64,000 bases of DNA from Alicyclobacillus tolerans (GTDB taxonomy: Bacteria > Bacillota > Bacilli > Alicyclobacillales > Alicyclobacillaceae), in contig NZ_JAJFNK010000017.1 of the NCBI RefSeq assembly GCF_021739485.1, positions 1 through 64,000 of the forward strand, written 5' to 3'. Below are positions 24,737-33,758 of the stretch, piece after piece. The stretch's first letter is position 1. Each line of letters begins with the position of its first letter. The notes under the pieces were generated by a model. That model saw only the letters and a program-made list of their open reading frames with translations. It was not told the origin of the DNA and did no database searches. A program made the position numbers and the translations under genes.

Positions 24737-25667
24737 TGAGACTCGCGCATCTTTGTCGCGCTTAGGATTGCCAAATCGAGATTCCGTAGACCTGGGCCCA
24801 AGCCCGAAACGGTTTGCAGACGGTGCGCAGGTGCGCGTCGAGATCCCCAGCTGCGAGGGACCAAGGGTGCTTCGTGCAGTGTTGGAAGAAGCCGAACGAC
24901 TTGACGTCGTCTTGCACCGCGTCTCTCAGGGAAGCGGCATTATGCTGATGACGGACGCCGAGATTAAAGAGATGGCTCAACTCGGTGCGGAAGCAGGCAT
25001 CGAAGTCAGCCTGTTTGTCGGTCCGCGCGCAGGATGGGACCGCAGTCCTTTGGCAAAGTCCCAGACCGGCGGAATCATCCAAAGCCGGACGTGGGGTTCG
25101 GAAATGATTGTGCACACCGTGGAAGAGGTGAAACGCGCCTATGGCCTTGGCATCCGCAGTGTACTCGTCGTCGACGATTCCTTGTTGTGGGTACTTGGAG
25201 AGATGCGCAAACGCGGCGATTTGCCTGCAGATATGAAGTTCAAAGTGTCCGTCATGGCTGGAATCGGCAATCCGGTCTCGGCGATGCTGTTGGAGCAATA
25301 CGGCGGCGATACGCTCAATGTGAGCACAGACTTGTCCGTTGCACAGTTGGCTGGGCTGCGTGCGGCCACTAAGGTTCCACATGACATTTACATTGAGGTG
25401 CCCGACGACATCGGTGGCTTTGTCCGATACTACGAAATTCCCGACATTATCCTTCAGTCTAGCCCCGTGTACATCAAATTTGGCGTGCGCAATGCGCCGA
25501 ACATCTATCCGTCCGGGGAGCACATCGTCGATACCGCCATTAAGCTTGGGCGCGAGCGCGTACGCCGCGCACGCATTGGCGAAGAGTTCATTGCTCGCTA
25601 TTGCCCAGAAGTCATCATGAGTGTACCTCGCGTGCAAGCGGAAGACCTGGCGGTTCCCAAGCCGTAA
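24729..25667 (+). CDS. Unrecognised TIM-barrel-like protein coupled to dehydratase
   Basis: A 312-residue soluble protein that I cannot place in a named family. Alternating strand/helix segments such as GIMLMTDAEIKEMAQ, GIEVSLFVGP, VSVMAGIGNPVSAMLLEQY, DTLNVSTDLSVAQLAGL and YIEVPDDIGGF look like a beta/alpha barrel. It resembles loosely the U32-type barrel but lacks that family's Cys signature. Its ATG lies within the last codons of the dehydratase (eight-base overlap), so it is translationally coupled. E. coli YjhG/YagF neighbours are keto-deoxy-acid aldolases, so a non-homologous aldolase or ancillary enzyme is a reasonable guess. Confidence 0.7.
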   Translation: MFDETRASLSRLGLPNRDSVDLGPSPKRFADGAQVRVEIPSCEGPRVLRAVLEEAERLDVVLHRVSQGSGIMLMTDAEIKEMAQLGAEAGIEVSLFVGPRAGWDRSPLAKSQTGGIIQSRTWGSEMIVHTVEEVKRAYGLGIRSVLVVDDSLLWVLGEMRKRGDLPADMKFKVSVMAGIGNPVSAMLLEQYGGDTLNVSTDLSVAQLAGLRAATKVPHDIYIEVPDDIGGFVRYYEIPDIILQSSPVYIKFGVRNAPNIYPSGEHIVDTAIKLGRERVRRARIGEEFIARYCPEVIMSVPRVQAEDLAVPKP

Positions 25668-25753
25668 CCCTTGGCAGGGACGGAAGTACCTGCGAAGTGC
25701 CGTAAAGGGTGTTGAGGTTGTCATCAAAACCTTGTCGTCGCAACACTGAATGT

Positions 25754-25786
25754 GAAAGGTCCGGACAGATTCTGTCCGGACCTTTC
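25754..25786. terminator. Bidirectional hairpin terminator
   Basis: A near-perfect 16-base inverted repeat (GAAAGGTCCGGACAGA at 25754-25769 and its complement at 25771-25786) separates two convergent transcripts. The strong GC core flanked by AAA and TTT would serve in both directions. Confidence 0.75.
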
Positions 25787-25821
25787 GTCGATGAAGCCTT
25801 GCTTACCGCGTTATGCAGTTC

Positions 25822-26721
25822 TTATGCCTGAAGCGGCTTCGCGACAACATTGCGCAGGGTGCCAATCGCATCGATGCGGATGTCGATCACGTCGCCGACG
25901 TGGAGCGTGAACTCGTCTGGCGGAACAATTCCTGTCCCGGTCAAAAGCACGGTTCCATCGGGTACCGGGTTGTCTCGCAGCAAGTAGGCAATCAGTTCGT
26001 CCGGGCTTCTGCGAAGCTGGCGAACGGGAATTTCACCAGAAAATCCAGGTTCTTCGGGGCGGGAAATCGTCAGGGACAGCGTCCATTGCTCCGGACGTTC
26101 TACACCTGTATTCCACAGCAGTACGGGTCCGATCGAACAACTTCTTGAAAACACCTTGGCCTGCGGCAGATACAGGGGATTGTCTCCTTCGATGTCGCGG
26201 GAACTCAGGTCGTTTCCGAGCGTCCAGCCCACCAAATCGCCTTTTGCCGAGATGACCAGCGCGAGTTCAGGTTCGGGAACCATCCAGTTTGAATCTGAGC
26301 GCAACCCAACTTCCCGGCCTGGCGCTACGAGGCGGTCCTCGGTGGCTTTGAAGAAGATCTCCGGCCGCTTGGCGTCGTAGACCTTGTCGTAGACGCTTTC
26401 TGCGAGCGTAGTTTCAGCATTGCGAGCCTCGCGGCTTCGTTCATACGTCACGCCGGCGGCCCATACTTCTTTAGCGGCCACGGGGGGTAAAAGCAGGTCG
26501 CGTTGCTCGAGGGCGTCAAATTCCACCACTTCTGCCGTCGCTTTTAGTCGGGCAAAGGCTTCCTCGACAGGAATGCCGAGGGCTTTGAGGGCTGACCAGA
26601 CGGCAAAAGGTTCGGTCCATGAAGGCACCTGCTTGGTCAGGTTGTAAACGCGATTGTCTTCGATGACGCCCAGCTGGGGTTGGTCGGTGGAAGGGTCCCG
26701 GTAACGAACTGTCTTAATCAT
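25822..26721 (-). CDS. Fumarylacetoacetate hydrolase-family enzyme (2-keto-3-deoxy-acid dehydratase-like)
   Basis: About 299 residues with FAH fold. WAAGVTYERSREAR, IFFKATEDRLVAPG, the acidic ligands in MVPEPELALVISAKG and GWTLGNDLSSRDIEG resemble 2-keto-3-deoxy-D-arabinonate dehydratase-type members, which give 2-oxoglutarate semialdehyde in Weimberg-type routes. The first ATG in frame (26733) directly abuts AAGGAGG, so the ATG at 26721 is the likely start, with a somewhat long 12-base spacing. It is the last gene of the minus-strand UxaA operon. Confidence 0.8.
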   Translation of the reverse strand: MIKTVRYRDPSTDQPQLGVIEDNRVYNLTKQVPSWTEPFAVWSALKALGIPVEEAFARLKATAEVVEFDALEQRDLLLPPVAAKEVWAAGVTYERSREARNAETTLAESVYDKVYDAKRPEIFFKATEDRLVAPGREVGLRSDSNWMVPEPELALVISAKGDLVGWTLGNDLSSRDIEGDNPLYLPQAKVFSRSCSIGPVLLWNTGVERPEQWTLSLTISRPEEPGFSGEIPVRQLRRSPDELIAYLLRDNPVPDGTVLLTGTGIVPPDEFTLHVGDVIDIRIDAIGTLRNVVAKPLQA

Positions 26722-26839
26722 GTTGTGTAACATCCTCCTTGTTTAACCATTTTCACTTTGGAACCGCTGTGTTTCTTTTTGCAAAAGGCGCCAGTCCGGT
26801 TTGAGTCCGGCTTTTTTCAGCAAGGCATTGGCCCGGCGG

Positions 26840-27772
26840 TTACACCGTCGGGCCAATGCGGTACAGTGCAAAGTCGTCCATGCCTAGTTCCTCCGCAATG
26901 GATTCCTGCCCGTTGACGATGCGAAGCAATTGCTCTAAAAGCCTCGGAATATCCAGTTCGTCTTGAAGCTGTCCATCAAAGTCGTCGCGGTACTGCCGGT
27001 ACGATGCCGGGCTGATGGACCATCGCACGAGAGGAGTCACCGGGTTGCCGAACGCGTGAGCGCGGTTGGCCAGGTGCACGGTTAGGTGTGCACCAGCGGC
27101 CGTCAAACCCGTTAGGGTTTCCAGGGCGTTCGAACCTTCCTTCATGAGAGCCAAGCGGGAAAAGGCTTTCTCTCCGTGGTCGATGGCTTCCGCCTGGCCC
27201 AGACGCGCCGCGCGCTCTGTCTGGGAACCGGGCAAAATCAATTTAACGCCGAGTTCCCAAAGCGCTGCCAGTGCGGCGTCCACCGTTTCGGCTTGTTCCC
27301 CAGAAACCTCGTCGAACAAAACGCCCACGGAGATTTCGTCCCAAGCTGTTTCCGTGCGAACCTGATGCTTGACCTCCTGGCTTCTGGCCTCAATCCATTC
27401 TTCACACGCGGATTCTGCACCGAGAGTACCTCCGGATTGCTGGATAATGACGAGGTCCATCGGTTTGTCCGATTGACTGTGGGCCCTGGCAAACAAGTCT
27501 TTCGCGACAATGCCTTCACACCCCAAACCGACAAAAATGCTGCCGTAGACGTTCGGGTGTTGCGCTAAATGCGTAAATACGCGCTGTGTTTGAATTAAGT
27601 CGGCGCCCATTTGGCCGCAGCCGTGTTGATGTTCAATATACTTGAGTGCGGGATTGCGCCTTGCGACGTCGATGGCAACCTGATTGGCGCATACCACCGC
27701 CGGAAGAATGAACAAGTGATTGCGGATGCCCACCGTACCGTCCGGTCGCCGAAAAGCTTGCACCGTACTCAT
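26840..27772 (-). CDS. Short UxaA-family dehydratase subunit lacking the ECGGSD region
   Basis: A 310-residue homologue of the altronate dehydratase catalytic domain. It keeps the first two cysteine motifs, HQHGCGQMG (Cys52) and VGLGCEG (Cys85), but the segment holding ECGGSD-x-SG in E. coli UxaA is replaced by SVGVLFDEVSG, and roughly 75 residues before the C-terminal IDFDAG-like region are missing. Start ATG 27772 follows AAAGGAG and overlaps the SAF-domain gene by four bases. Together with the longer paralogue at 28257-29414 it probably forms a hetero-oligomer; alone it should lack part of the metal site. Confidence 0.8.
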   Translation of the reverse strand: MSTVQAFRRPDGTVGIRNHLFILPAVVCANQVAIDVARRNPALKYIEHQHGCGQMGADLIQTQRVFTHLAQHPNVYGSIFVGLGCEGIVAKDLFARAHSQSDKPMDLVIIQQSGGTLGAESACEEWIEARSQEVKHQVRTETAWDEISVGVLFDEVSGEQAETVDAALAALWELGVKLILPGSQTERAARLGQAEAIDHGEKAFSRLALMKEGSNALETLTGLTAAGAHLTVHLANRAHAFGNPVTPLVRWSISPASYRQYRDDFDGQLQDELDIPRLLEQLLRIVNGQESIAEELGMDDFALYRIGPTV

Positions 27773-28077
27773 GACGACCGCTCCTTTGCAAGATCCCCGC
27801 GGCCGCGGCGACTGTCGACATTGTGCACGTGCACGTGTTCACCCGCTGTAATGGACTGGGTCGCGACTCCGATCACCTGACCGTACTTGTGGACGAGTGC
27901 ACCGCTTTCAAGGTTGCGTAAGGCAAACTTGTGTCCAAATGGGATGTCCTGCTTGAGTTCAACCTCAAAGTGTCCCTCTGAGTGGACAAGCTGCGTTCCC
28001 TGTTTGAGGTCCGTCAAAGCCGTTGCCACGTCATCTTCGGGTTTCTGAACGACAAAAGGGCGTTTGGTGTCACCCAT
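27769..28077 (-). CDS. UxaA N-terminal SAF-domain subunit
   Basis: A 102-residue SAF-domain protein matching the N-terminal domain of UxaA-type altronate dehydratases (FEVELKQDIPFGHKFAL, HKYGQVIGVATQSITAGEHVHVHNV). In many bacteria this domain is a separate small subunit. Start ATG 28077 is eight bases after GGAGG; a GTG at 28086 would abut the site and is rejected. Stop overlaps the next gene (ATGA). Middle gene of the three-part dehydratase. Confidence 0.87.
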   Translation of the reverse strand: MGDTKRPFVVQKPEDDVATALTDLKQGTQLVHSEGHFEVELKQDIPFGHKFALRNLESGALVHKYGQVIGVATQSITAGEHVHVHNVDSRRGRGDLAKERSS

Positions 28078-28131
28078 TCCATTCACCTCCTTGTAGGTGA
28101 TTTGTCAAATTTCGAAGGGTTGTCGTCCGCT

Positions 28132-28154
28132 GTTGCCGAAATCAGCGCGGCAAC
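28132..28154. other. Small inverted repeat between UxaA subunit genes
   Basis: GTTGCCG (28132-28138) and CGGCAAC (28148-28154) form a seven-base stem in the roughly 180-base gap between the large UxaA subunit and the SAF subunit. The gap is unusual in an otherwise overlapping operon and could hold a processing or attenuation hairpin. No U-run follows. Confidence 0.35.
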
Positions 28155-28256
28155 GCCTCGACATCCTTCCGCGGGATCTGTGACTCCATGGGATGTGGGA
28201 TATTTCATTTCCTTTGCAGTGAATTGCGGTTTTGCCCGCTGGCCATTTGCGATGGC

Positions 28257-29414
28257 TTACAGGCTTTGGCCGATGCGGTAAATGCCAAATTCCCGGTGTC
28301 CAAGCAGCTCAGATTTGGTGTGCTGACCGTCGATGACGTCAATCATGAGCTGGAACAAGCGCTCTCCGGCTTGGCGAACTGTTTCCAATCCGTCGATGAC
28401 CACGCCGGCGTTAAAATCCATGTTGTCGCGCATGCGTTCGAAAGTGAAGCTGTTGGTCGCCACTTTGATGACGGGAGCAATGGGCGAACCCGTCGGCGTC
28501 CCACGGCCCGTCGTGAAAATGGCCACTTGCGCGCCGCCGGCAATCATGCCAGTCATCTGCTCGATGTCGTGGCCGGGCGTATCCATGATGACCAAACCGT
28601 GTTCGCTTGGACGCTCTGCGTATTCAATCACTTCGCGAATGGCCGTCGTACCCGCTTTATAAATGCATCCCAAACTCTTTTCCTCGATGGTCGTAATGCC
28701 GCCTTCGATGTTCCCTGGGGCGGGTTGGGCGCCGCGAAGGTCTACACCCATTTTCATGGCGTCTTCTTCAATGCGGCGAACAATGTACAAGATGCGTTCA
28801 CCGACTTCGGGCGAAATGGCCCGTTCCGCCAAAATGTGCTCGGCTCCAATCAGTTCTGTGGTTTCTGCCAGAATCGAAGTGCCGCCGGCCTCGACCATGA
28901 GGTCGCTGACTACGCCCAGTGCAGGATTTCCTGAGATTCCAGAACAAGCGTCTGAACCTCCGCACTCCGTAGCCAGAATCAAAGACGACAGCGGTACAGG
29001 CACGCGCGGCACCGAATCTCGTTCCCTCATAAATTGGCTGGCTGCGGCGCTGCCCAGTTCGATGGCATGGCGCATGCCCCCGGCTTGCTCGAGGGTAACC
29101 AATTCCACCTTCTTACCCGATTGTTCAGCCGTTTTTGCCAATTCCGACAAGTCGTAGGGCTCGTGGCCCCAAGCCAAGATGACCACGCCAAAGACGTTGG
29201 GATGGGTCGCAAACCCTTCGTATACCCGCAGGGTCTGTTCCAGGTCCCGGCCGTGTTGGTCAACTCCGTGTTGATTTCGAAACGTAACGGTGCCAGGCAC
29301 CTTGCCAGCAATCCGTTCCGCAATTTGGTTGACCTCGTAGGAAACAGGCAAAACCAGAACGTGGTTTCGCACCCCCACCCGACCGTCTCTCCTGAGGAAT
29401 CCGGTAACCTCCAC
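28257..29414 (-). CDS. UxaA-family dehydratase large subunit lacking the first Cys motifs
   Basis: A 385-residue UxaA catalytic-domain protein of normal length. It keeps ATECGGSDACSGI (Cys151), KSLGCIYKAG, TTGRGTPTGSPIAPVIKVATN and the C-terminal region. However the GC motif near residue 50 has become QHGVDQHG and the GLGCE motif near residue 84 has become AWGHEP, so both cysteines found there in E. coli UxaA are gone. The losses are the mirror image of those in the 26840 gene. Start GTG 29414 behind GGAGGGGG. First gene downstream of a sigma-54 promoter, divergent from the regulator. Confidence 0.85.
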   Translation of the reverse strand: MEVTGFLRRDGRVGVRNHVLVLPVSYEVNQIAERIAGKVPGTVTFRNQHGVDQHGRDLEQTLRVYEGFATHPNVFGVVILAWGHEPYDLSELAKTAEQSGKKVELVTLEQAGGMRHAIELGSAAASQFMRERDSVPRVPVPLSSLILATECGGSDACSGISGNPALGVVSDLMVEAGGTSILAETTELIGAEHILAERAISPEVGERILYIVRRIEEDAMKMGVDLRGAQPAPGNIEGGITTIEEKSLGCIYKAGTTAIREVIEYAERPSEHGLVIMDTPGHDIEQMTGMIAGGAQVAIFTTGRGTPTGSPIAPVIKVATNSFTFERMRDNMDFNAGVVIDGLETVRQAGERLFQLMIDVIDGQHTKSELLGHREFGIYRIGQSL

Positions 29415-29461
29415 ACTTCCCCCTCCTATCGCCTGTATCTTCCGGTTTCACACTTTCTTTA

Positions 29462-29477
29462 AAGCAACATTTGTGCC
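29462..29477 (-). promoter_or_regulatory. Sigma-54 (-24/-12) promoter, minus strand
   Basis: Read on the minus strand, TGGCACAAATGTTGCT has a perfect TGGCAC -24 box, perfect TTGCT -12 box and exact GG-N10-GC spacing. The predicted start is near 29452, about 38 bases before the GTG of the large UxaA subunit. The divergent gene encodes a sigma-54 activator. Confidence 0.82.
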
Positions 29478-29563
29478 AAAATGCGGTGGCTTAGAAAAAG
29501 CATTTTTCCAGTGTTCAAAAATGAAACCTGTGAGTTACAATTCAGAACAGGGGGTGTAACGGC

Positions 29564-31489
29564 GTGAAAATTGTACTCATCGCACCCTATGAAAATTTGG
29601 CCCGCGATGCAGAGCAGGTTTGTCGCTCGTACGGTGAGAAGATCGAGATTGTTGTAGGGGACATGGAAAAGGGCGTGCGGCTGGCTCGCAAGGTCGTAGA
29701 AGAGGGGGCCGCCGTGCTCATCAGCCGGGGAGGCACTCTGTTGAAGCTGTCCAAACAGCTCCCGGTACCTGTTGTTGAAATTCCTGTCACCGCTCACGAT
29801 ATTCTGCGGGCTCTGAGGCAAGCGCGCAGTTTGGGAACGAAATTCGGGATCGCAGGATTTATTAACGTCATTGGCAGTGTTTCGGAATGGACGTCGCTGC
29901 TCTCGGTTCCGGTGGTTTCCATAGAAATGACCGACGATGGAGACCACATGCGAAAGCGCTTGATTGAGGCTAAAGAACAAGATGGCGTGGATTGCATCCT
30001 GGGGGACGCCAGTGCCATGGAGCACGCCTACCGCCTGGGGATTCCTGGGGTGATGATCGAATCTGGAAAAGAGGCTATCTGGGCCGCCATCCAAGAGTCC
30101 AAGCGCATCGTCGCTGCCCGGATGGCCGAGCGCGAGCTGCACGCTTCGCTGCACAGCGCCTTGGACAAGGCAGAGGAAGGCCTGCTTGTCGTGGAAGACG
30201 GTATTGTGCAGTTTGCCAACCGCTCCGTACAAGAGTTGATTGGTCGCAGCAGTTGCTCGGGACTGCCGGCATCCGTGTGTCTGCCAGAGCGTCTGCAGGA
30301 GTTTGTGGACAGCCCGGACCCGTTGAGAACCTCCGAGATTTTACAATTAAGCGGAGATTTGTGGTTCGCTCAGCGCACTCATCCAACTGAGGACAGCCGC
30401 GTGTTCGTGACGATGCATCGAGTGGAACACATCGAATCCATAGAACGACAGGTGCGGCAAAAACGGTCTTCGACCGGACATGTTGCCCACTATACGTTTG
30501 ACGACTTGTACGGACAATCGCGTCCGATGCGGGAAGTGATTGTAAAGGCCATCCAATTTGCGCAAACCGAGTCGTCCGTTTTGATTGTCGGAGAGACGGG
30601 GACGGGCAAAGAGGTTTTGGCACAGTCGATTCACAACGCGAGTTCCCGTACCAACGGTCCGTTTGTCGGAGTGAACATTGCAGCACTGCCTGACCAACTG
30701 TTGGAAAGCGAGCTGTTCGGCTACGAAGAGGGGGCCTTTACAGGGGCGCGCCGTGGAGGTAAGCCCGGATTGTTTGAACAAGCCCATGGGGGAACCATCT
30801 TTCTCGACGAAATCGGCGAGACTCCACTGCACGTTCAGCAAAGGCTGCTGCGGGTTTTACAAGAGCGCCGGGTGATGCGTATTGGCGGTGAAAAAATCAT
30901 CCCCGTAGACGTGCGGGTGATTTCTGCGACGAACCAGCCCTTGTGGGAGTTTGTGGAACAAGGGAAGTTCCGCAAGGACCTGTTTTTTCGTTTGGACGTT
31001 TTGCGCCTGAATTCGATTCCCCTTCGGGATCGGAAAGAAGACATCCAGGAGCTGACTGAACGGCTGTTTTACCAACTGTGGTACCGGCGCAAAGGGGTGG
31101 GGGGGCCGCCGCGCATCGACCCTGCCATCTATCCGTTGCTCCAGGAGTATCATTGGCCTGGGAACGTCCGCGAGCTTCAGAACATGGTCGATTACTTGTT
31201 TGCAACGACGCGCCAAGGCTGGATTGACACCCAAGTCATAAGGGACTGGTTCATCAACAAAGCTCTCCCGTCCCAGAATGAAGCAGCAGCAGTGACCTCG
31301 ACGCCGCTTCCGGCTATCGATGGTACCCTGGAGGAAGTGGAGCGCTGGTACATCGAACAAACGTTAAAATCGGTTCAGGGAGATATGACTCGGGCTGCGC
31401 AACAGCTCGGGATCAGCCGAACCACTCTATGGCGCAAGTTGAAGCAATGGAATGAAAATCTTGAAGATGGTGGTACGAATTTTGCTTGA
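29564..31489 (+). CDS. Sigma-54-dependent activator with PrpR_N sensor domain
   Basis: A 641-residue enhancer-binding protein. The N-terminal PrpR_N-type domain (about residues 1-185; [28 protein letters not shown]) is followed by a PAS-like segment (about 195-290; [18 protein letters not shown]). The AAA+ domain (about 315-550) has Walker A GETGTGKE and the sigma-54 contact loop [12 protein letters not shown] Fis-type helix-turn-helix ends the protein ([17 protein letters not shown]). PrpR_N domains sense small metabolites such as 2-methylcitrate or branched acids. Divergent from the UxaA operon, it is the only such activator in the window and the best candidate for controlling all its -24/-12 promoters. 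Confidence 0.92.
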   Translation: MKIVLIAPYENLARDAEQVCRSYGEKIEIVVGDMEKGVRLARKVVEEGAAVLISRGGTLLKLSKQLPVPVVEIPVTAHDILRALRQARSLGTKFGIAGFINVIGSVSEWTSLLSVPVVSIEMTDDGDHMRKRLIEAKEQDGVDCILGDASAMEHAYRLGIPGVMIESGKEAIWAAIQESKRIVAARMAERELHASLHSALDKAEEGLLVVEDGIVQFANRSVQELIGRSSCSGLPASVCLPERLQEFVDSPDPLRTSEILQLSGDLWFAQRTHPTEDSRVFVTMHRVEHIESIERQVRQKRSSTGHVAHYTFDDLYGQSRPMREVIVKAIQFAQTESSVLIVGETGTGKEVLAQSIHNASSRTNGPFVGVNIAALPDQLLESELFGYEEGAFTGARRGGKPGLFEQAHGGTIFLDEIGETPLHVQQRLLRVLQERRVMRIGGEKIIPVDVRVISATNQPLWEFVEQGKFRKDLFFRLDVLRLNSIPLRDRKEDIQELTERLFYQLWYRRKGVGGPPRIDPAIYPLLQEYHWPGNVRELQNMVDYLFATTRQGWIDTQVIRDWFINKALPSQNEAAAVTSTPLPAIDGTLEEVERWYIEQTLKSVQGDMTRAAQQLGISRTTLWRKLKQWNENLEDGGTNFA

Positions 31490-31544
31490 ACTGGGTTAAG
31501 GATCAAATCATTCCATACTGCGCATACGGGAAGGGGTTTTGTTG

Positions 31545-32318
31545 ATGCGCTTGAAAGACAAAGTTTGCTTAATAACGGGTGCAGGAAAAGGGATTGGAGC
31601 GGCTACAGCCGTGCAATTTGCCCGCGAAGGGGCGGTTGTGGAAATCGGCGATGTGGACATGGACTCGGCCCAATTGGTCGTTCGTCAGATTGAGGAGGCG
31701 GGAGGCCGCGCTTACGCGACGTCCGTCAACGTCACGGACGAGGCGTCTGCACAGTCTTGGATTCAAGGTGTACTGTCTCGCAATCCGCGGATTGACGTTT
31801 TGTTCAACAACGCAGGTGTGAGTGCCGTAGGTGAACTGCACGAAGTGACCCGGGAGGTTTGGGACCGGGTTTTTTCAGTCAATGTGACAGGCGTCTATTT
31901 GGTATCTCAAGCGGTGTTGCCGGTGATGATGAAACAGCGTGCGGGTGTCATTTTAAACATGTCCTCTTGCATTGCGGAAATTGGATTGTCCCGCCGGGCG
32001 GCCTATGCTGCGACAAAAGGCGCAGTTTTGTCGATGACCAAATCGATGCAAGTCGATTACGCCCCTTACAATATTCGGGTCAACGCCATTTTGCCGGGAA
32101 CGATTTATACCCCGTTCGTTGAAGATTACTTGAAACGTTCGTACGATGACCCCCAAGTGGCGATTGAGCAATTGAAACTTCGGCAGTTGGGAAAAGAACT
32201 TGGTTCCCCCGACGATGTTGCTGCCGCAGCCGTGTACCTGGCCTCGGACGATGCGCGTTACGTCATGGGCTCCGGCCTCGTCGTAGACGGCGGCGTAACT
32301 GCAGGCAAACCAAATTAA
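31545..32318 (+). CDS. Short-chain dehydrogenase/reductase
   Basis: A 257-residue classical SDR with TGAGKGIG for cofactor binding, NNAG, Ser in MSSCIAEIG and the catalytic YAATK. ATG 31545 is chosen over two TTG codons because AAGGGG lies eight bases upstream. It sits between the activator and the larA-larE-larB-kdgK-eda cluster and runs in the same direction. Probably oxidises or reduces a sugar acid in the same pathway; specificity unknown. Confidence 0.87.
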   Translation: MRLKDKVCLITGAGKGIGAATAVQFAREGAVVEIGDVDMDSAQLVVRQIEEAGGRAYATSVNVTDEASAQSWIQGVLSRNPRIDVLFNNAGVSAVGELHEVTREVWDRVFSVNVTGVYLVSQAVLPVMMKQRAGVILNMSSCIAEIGLSRRAAYAATKGAVLSMTKSMQVDYAPYNIRVNAILPGTIYTPFVEDYLKRSYDDPQVAIEQLKLRQLGKELGSPDDVAAAAVYLASDDARYVMGSGLVVDGGVTAGKPN

Positions 32319-32396
32319 CCCGTTTTTCACCGGCATTGTGCGAGTTTCCCATTCCGCGTTTGCGACGGTGAGTTAGAATGGAGGTTGAAGGATAAC

Positions 32397-33689
32397 GTGA
32401 GTGTCATTGACGAGTTGCTCACATCGGTGTACGTGCCAAAGATGGTCACCATCCGTCAAAGTTTTGCGGATCAGAAAGTGGATGACGCACAGGATGCGGT
32501 CAAGGCTGCGTTTGCGCAGGAAGAGGGAAAAATCGCTTGGCCGTCCGGGAAAAGCATCGCCGTAGTGGTGGGGAGCCGCGGCATTGCGGACATCCATAAA
32601 GTGACGAAAGCGACCATCGAGGTTTTGCGTTCCAAAGGGTACGATCCGTTTGTGATCCCGGGCATGGGCAGTCACGGCGGAGCTACGCCCGAAGGGCAAA
32701 AAGAGGTTTTAACCAGCCTGGGCGTGACTGAGGAGTATATTGGAGCACCGATTCGCGCTTCGATGGAAGTCGTGCAAATCGGCGAGCTGCAAAACGGTCT
32801 TCCCATCTACGCAGACAAGCTGGCGTACGCTGCAGACGGCATTGTCCTGATTAACCGCATCAAGCCGCACACGGCGTTTCGCGGTAAGTATGAAAGCGGC
32901 ATCGTCAAAATGATCGCGATTGGTTTAGGCAAGCAAAAGGGTGCTGAATCCTGCCACAAACTGGGTTTTGGGCACATGGCGGAAAACATCGTCCAGGTGG
33001 CCAAAGCCACGATTGCGACCGGGAAAATTCTTTGCGGCGTAGCTATCATCGAAAACGCCTATGACCATGTGGCAAAAATCGAGGTGCTGCCCGCTTTGGA
33101 GATCCTGGACCGGGAACCGGCCTTGCTGGAGTTTGCGAAACAGAGCATGCCGAGGATTTTGACGGACGACATCGACGTCTTGGTCGTCGACGAAATTGGG
33201 AAGAACATCAGCGGCGACGGCATGGATCCGAATATCACTGGGCGCTATGCGACGGAGTTCGCAACGGGAGGCCCGAATGTCACCCGCATTGCCGTCCTTC
33301 GCCTCACCGAAAAAACTCACGGAAACGCGAACGGCTTAGGAGTTGCTGACACGACAACCAAGCGGTGCTTTGACGAGGTCGACTTCGAAAAGACGTACCC
33401 GAATGCGTTGACTTCCACGGTAATCGCCCCAGTGAGAATGCCCATGATCGTCAAGAACGACCTGCGTGCAATTCAAGCAGCGATTAAAACGGCCAATGTT
33501 TTGCACGACGAACAAGTCAGGGTCGTCCACATCCGCACTACGCTGAACATGGATGTGATTCGCGTCTCTGAGTCGCTGCTCCCCGTTATGGCGAATCGAC
33601 CCGACGTCGAGGTGTTGAGCGAAGCGTCACCATGGCCGTTTGACGAATCTGGAGACCTGGATTTTGCCCGGTGTTGGTCCTTAAAATAA
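32397..33689 (+). CDS. larA: LarA-family nickel-dependent racemase/epimerase (second copy)
   Basis: A LarA homologue of about 430 residues. Numbered from the upstream TTG 32385, the candidate pincer lysine is Lys175 (ESGIVKM) and the nickel ligand His191 (AESCHKLG), again 16 residues apart as in Lactobacillus LarA; His97 (GSHGG) and His162 (KPHT) are candidate acid/base residues. The start is more likely GTG 32397, because GGAGG directly abuts the TTG. It shares DEIGKNISGDGMDPNITGRY with the copy at 15178 but clearly diverges elsewhere. Followed by larE and larB and then KDG kinase and KDPG aldolase, so an aldonate epimerase role (compare the D-gluconate 2-epimerase members of the family) is attractive. 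Confidence 0.85.
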   Translation: MSVIDELLTSVYVPKMVTIRQSFADQKVDDAQDAVKAAFAQEEGKIAWPSGKSIAVVVGSRGIADIHKVTKATIEVLRSKGYDPFVIPGMGSHGGATPEGQKEVLTSLGVTEEYIGAPIRASMEVVQIGELQNGLPIYADKLAYAADGIVLINRIKPHTAFRGKYESGIVKMIAIGLGKQKGAESCHKLGFGHMAENIVQVAKATIATGKILCGVAIIENAYDHVAKIEVLPALEILDREPALLEFAKQSMPRILTDDIDVLVVDEIGKNISGDGMDPNITGRYATEFATGGPNVTRIAVLRLTEKTHGNANGLGVADTTTKRCFDEVDFEKTYPNALTSTVIAPVRMPMIVKNDLRAIQAAIKTANVLHDEQVRVVHIRTTLNMDVIRVSESLLPVMANRPDVEVLSEASPWPFDESGDLDFARCWSLK

Positions 33690-33758
33690 CAACAGACCAA
33701 CCGCGCGCAGGCACAGGCGGAACCGGCCAAAACAGACATGAAAGTGGGGTGGTGCCGC

